Source: Sphingobacteriales bacterium
Lineage (GTDB): Bacteria > Bacteroidota > Bacteroidia > Chitinophagales > Chitinophagaceae
DNA: 7,233 nt
Direction of reading: 5' to 3'
Assembly (NCBI GenBank): GCA_023251215.1
Contig: JAHEZF010000081.1
Span: 1 to 7,233 of the forward strand
Shown: positions 5,799 through 7,233 of the stretch, piece by piece
Layout of the letters: every line of letters starts with the position of its first letter
Numbering within the stretch: the stretch's first letter is position 1
Program-made: the position numbers and the translations under genes
The notes under the pieces: generated by a model
The model's database searches: none
Told to the model about the DNA's origin: nothing
Seen by the model: the letters and a program-made list of their open reading frames with translations, nothing else

Positions 5799-6236
5799 AT
5801 GAAAAAGATAATTATAACGCTGGTAATCGCAATGAGCACCTTAGGTGCATTTGCCAGGGAAGACAATGTAAGTCCAAAAGTACTGGATGCTTTTAACACT
5901 GAATTTACCACTGCAAAAGAAGTGAAATGGACCGCAGGCAACAATTACTACAAAGCAACATTTATTTATAATGAAAAATATGTGTTTGCTTATTATAACC
6001 CGGATGGAGAGCTGCTTGGGCTTACCCGATACATCAGCCCGGTTGATCTGCCCGTTAACCTGCAAAGCAGTCTGAAAAAAAATTATGTTGATTACTGGGT
6101 CAGCAACCTTTTTGAAGTGGCTAAAAATGACGGAACAGTTTATTATATCACTCTTGAAAATGCCGACACAAAAATTGTTTTAAGATCTTATGGCGGCAGC
6201 GAATGGAGTGCATATCAGAAAATCAGAAAATCGTAA
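5799..6236 (+). CDS. Small secreted PepSY-like (DUF2874-type) protein
   Basis: A 145-residue protein with a clear Sec signal peptide: MKK, a hydrophobic core, and cleavage after AFA at about residue 19. The mature part of about 126 residues contains VLDAFNTEFTTAKEVKW, then YYKATFIYNEKYVFAYYNPDGELLG, and a second half with LPVNLQSSLKKNY and VYYITLENADTKIVLRS. This aromatic-rich, two-half pattern matches the PepSY-like/BLIP-like putative secreted proteins common in Bacteroidota. The function is not known; PepSY-type domains are often thought to bind or inhibit other proteins, but nothing here shows a partner. It is a single-gene unit: a candidate promoter and palindromes precede it and a strong terminator follows 26 bases after the stop. 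The ATG at 5799 is the only sensible start, as it begins the signal peptide. There is no Shine-Dalgarno sequence. Confidence 0.85.
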   Translation: MKKIIITLVIAMSTLGAFAREDNVSPKVLDAFNTEFTTAKEVKWTAGNNYYKATFIYNEKYVFAYYNPDGELLGLTRYISPVDLPVNLQSSLKKNYVDYWVSNLFEVAKNDGTVYYITLENADTKIVLRSYGGSEWSAYQKIRKS

Positions 6237-6262
6237 TATTTAGTTTTGGTGTGTGGTAAAAC

Positions 6263-6296
6263 AAGCCCCGGCTATAAACGTCGGGGTTTTGTTTTT
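6263..6296 (+). terminator. Intrinsic terminator after the PepSY-like gene
   Basis: CCCCGGC at 6266-6272 pairs with GTCGGGG at 6280-6286 (one G-U pair) around a seven-base loop, and the flanking AAG can extend the stem into the following T-run (6287-6296, one G interruption). This GC-rich stem plus U-tract is a textbook rho-independent terminator and separates the PepSY-like gene from the DHS-like gene. Confidence 0.88.
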
Positions 6297-6304
6297 GAAA
6301 CCTG

Positions 6305-6312
6305 TAAATTTG
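6305..6312 (+). promoter_or_regulatory. Candidate -7 promoter box of the DHS-like gene
   Basis: TAAATTTG matches TAnnTTTG exactly and lies between the terminator and the ATG at 6337, giving a leader of roughly 15-20 bases. The nearest TTG (ending at 6291) is only 13 bases upstream, shorter than the usual spacing, and lies in the terminator T-run. The -33 element is therefore not supported. Confidence 0.4.
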
Positions 6313-6336
6313 CCGCCTCACTAATCCGGTTTAATA

Positions 6337-7233
6337 ATGAACAAAGGCCCCATTTCACAATTCATCCTGCATCATTACCGCCACTTTAATGCTGCTGCCC
6401 TTATGGATGCTGCCAAAGGATATAAAACACATTTGCAAGAGGGTGGTAAGATGATGATAACTCTTGCAGGAGCCATGAGCACGGCTGAATTAGGTATTTC
6501 ACTGGCAGAAATGATAAGGCAGGATAAAGTAGCTATCATCAGTTGCACCGGCGCCAACCTGGAGGAAGATATAATGAACCTTGTTGCCCACAGTCATTAT
6601 AAAAGAGTTCCCAATTACCGTGAGTTAAATCCAAAGGAAGAATGGAACTTATTGGAAAATCATTACAACAGAGTTACCGATACCTGCATTCCTGAAGAAG
6701 AAGCGTTCAGAAGATTGCAACAACATATTTATAAAATTTGGAAAGAAGCTGATGAAAAAGGAGAACGGTATTTTCCGCATGAATACATGTATAAAATGTT
6801 ATTGAGCGGTGTGCTGAAGCAATATTATGAAATTGATCCAAAAGATAGCTGGATGATAGCGGCGGCTGAAAAAAATATTCCTATTGTTGTTCCGGGGTGG
6901 GAGGACAGTACGATGGGAAACATCTTTGCTTCTTATATAATAAAGGGTGAAATGAAAGCCGCTACCATGAAAAGTGGAATTGAATATATGGTGTGGCTGG
7001 CAGATTGGTACCGGAAAAATTCTTCGGGCAAAGGAGTGGGCTTTTTCCAGATAGGCGGAGGTATTGCCGGTGATTTTCCAATTTGTGTAGTGCCCATGAT
7101 GTACCAGGACCTAGGAATGCATGATGTTCCGTTCTGGACTTATTTCTGTCAGATCAGTGATTCTACCACTTCCTATGGCTCATATTCAGGGGCGGTGCCT
7201 AATGAAAAAATTACCTGGGGCAAATTAGATATT
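6337..7233 (+). CDS. Deoxyhypusine synthase family protein, partial
   Basis: 299 residues are visible from the ATG at 6337, with no stop before the right edge; family lengths suggest about 25-30 residues are missing. The protein aligns along its length with the NAD-dependent deoxyhypusine/homospermidine synthase family: LAGAMSTAELG near the start, CTGANLEED (70-78, equivalent to the TAGGVEED segment of eukaryotic DHS), PGWEDSTMGNIF (186-197), IGGGIAGDFP (239-248) and GSYSGAVPNEKITWGK (281-296). Lys296 in WGK matches the lysine of human DHS that carries the aminobutyl intermediate, and Trp294 and Glu290 are also kept. The KHH segment of canonical DHS after GGG is replaced by AGDFP. Bacteria lack eIF5A, so hypusine formation is not expected. 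A polyamine role such as homospermidine synthesis is the likely inference, unproven here. It starts 41 bases after the terminator and has no Shine-Dalgarno sequence. Confidence 0.88.
   Translation, partial: MNKGPISQFILHHYRHFNAAALMDAAKGYKTHLQEGGKMMITLAGAMSTAELGISLAEMIRQDKVAIISCTGANLEEDIMNLVAHSHYKRVPNYRELNPKEEWNLLENHYNRVTDTCIPEEEAFRRLQQHIYKIWKEADEKGERYFPHEYMYKMLLSGVLKQYYEIDPKDSWMIAAAEKNIPIVVPGWEDSTMGNIFASYIIKGEMKAATMKSGIEYMVWLADWYRKNSSGKGVGFFQIGGGIAGDFPICVVPMMYQDLGMHDVPFWTYFCQISDSTTSYGSYSGAVPNEKITWGKLDI

Overview
The window looks like chromosomal DNA of a Bacteroidota member, most likely Chitinophagaceae or a close relative. The reasons are the protein families present (a TIGR02757/DUF2400-type protein, a DUF2911 pair, a PepSY-like secreted protein and a bacterial deoxyhypusine-synthase-like protein), the lack of Shine-Dalgarno sequences before the starts, and several matches to the Bacteroidota -7 promoter element TAnnTTTG. 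Base composition is moderately AT-rich. I see no phage, transposase, CRISPR or tRNA/rRNA sequence.

Layout. Six genes run leftward on the minus strand, in transcription order: an acyl-carrier-protein phosphodiesterase (acpH-like, 5444 to 4839), two tandem DUF2911 exported proteins (4795 to 4220 and 4220 to 3564), a glutamine-hydrolysing asparagine synthetase (3509 to 1659), a PLP-dependent trans-sulfuration enzyme (1570 to 398), and a TIGR02757-family protein that leaves the left edge (372 to 1). Two genes run rightward: a small secreted PepSY-like protein (5799 to 6236) closed by a strong intrinsic terminator, and a deoxyhypusine-synthase-family protein (6337 to beyond 7233) that the window cuts just after its conserved lysine. 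A 354-base divergent intergenic region (5445 to 5798) separates the two groups.

How the genes fit together. The leftward group is mostly housekeeping: ACP prosthetic-group removal, asparagine synthesis and methionine/cysteine trans-sulfuration. It does not form one obvious pathway, although asparagine synthetase and the trans-sulfuration enzyme both handle aspartate-family amino acids. The two DUF2911 genes are certainly coupled, because the stop of one overlaps the possible start of the next. The rightward DHS-like enzyme probably belongs to polyamine metabolism, since bacteria have no eIF5A.

The window does not show a clear new multi-gene system. The unexplained signal is in the small-scale DNA structure. 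There are two separate 7-bp tandem repeat arrays, one abutting the acpH start codon and one inside the asnB reading frame beside the ATP-binding loop. A GGGG/CCCC palindromic element supplies the asnB stop codon. The leader of the PepSY-like gene holds three TGTGA-type half-site positions spaced exactly 40 bp apart, with a perfect 12-bp palindrome on the promoter and a second 18-bp palindrome just downstream.
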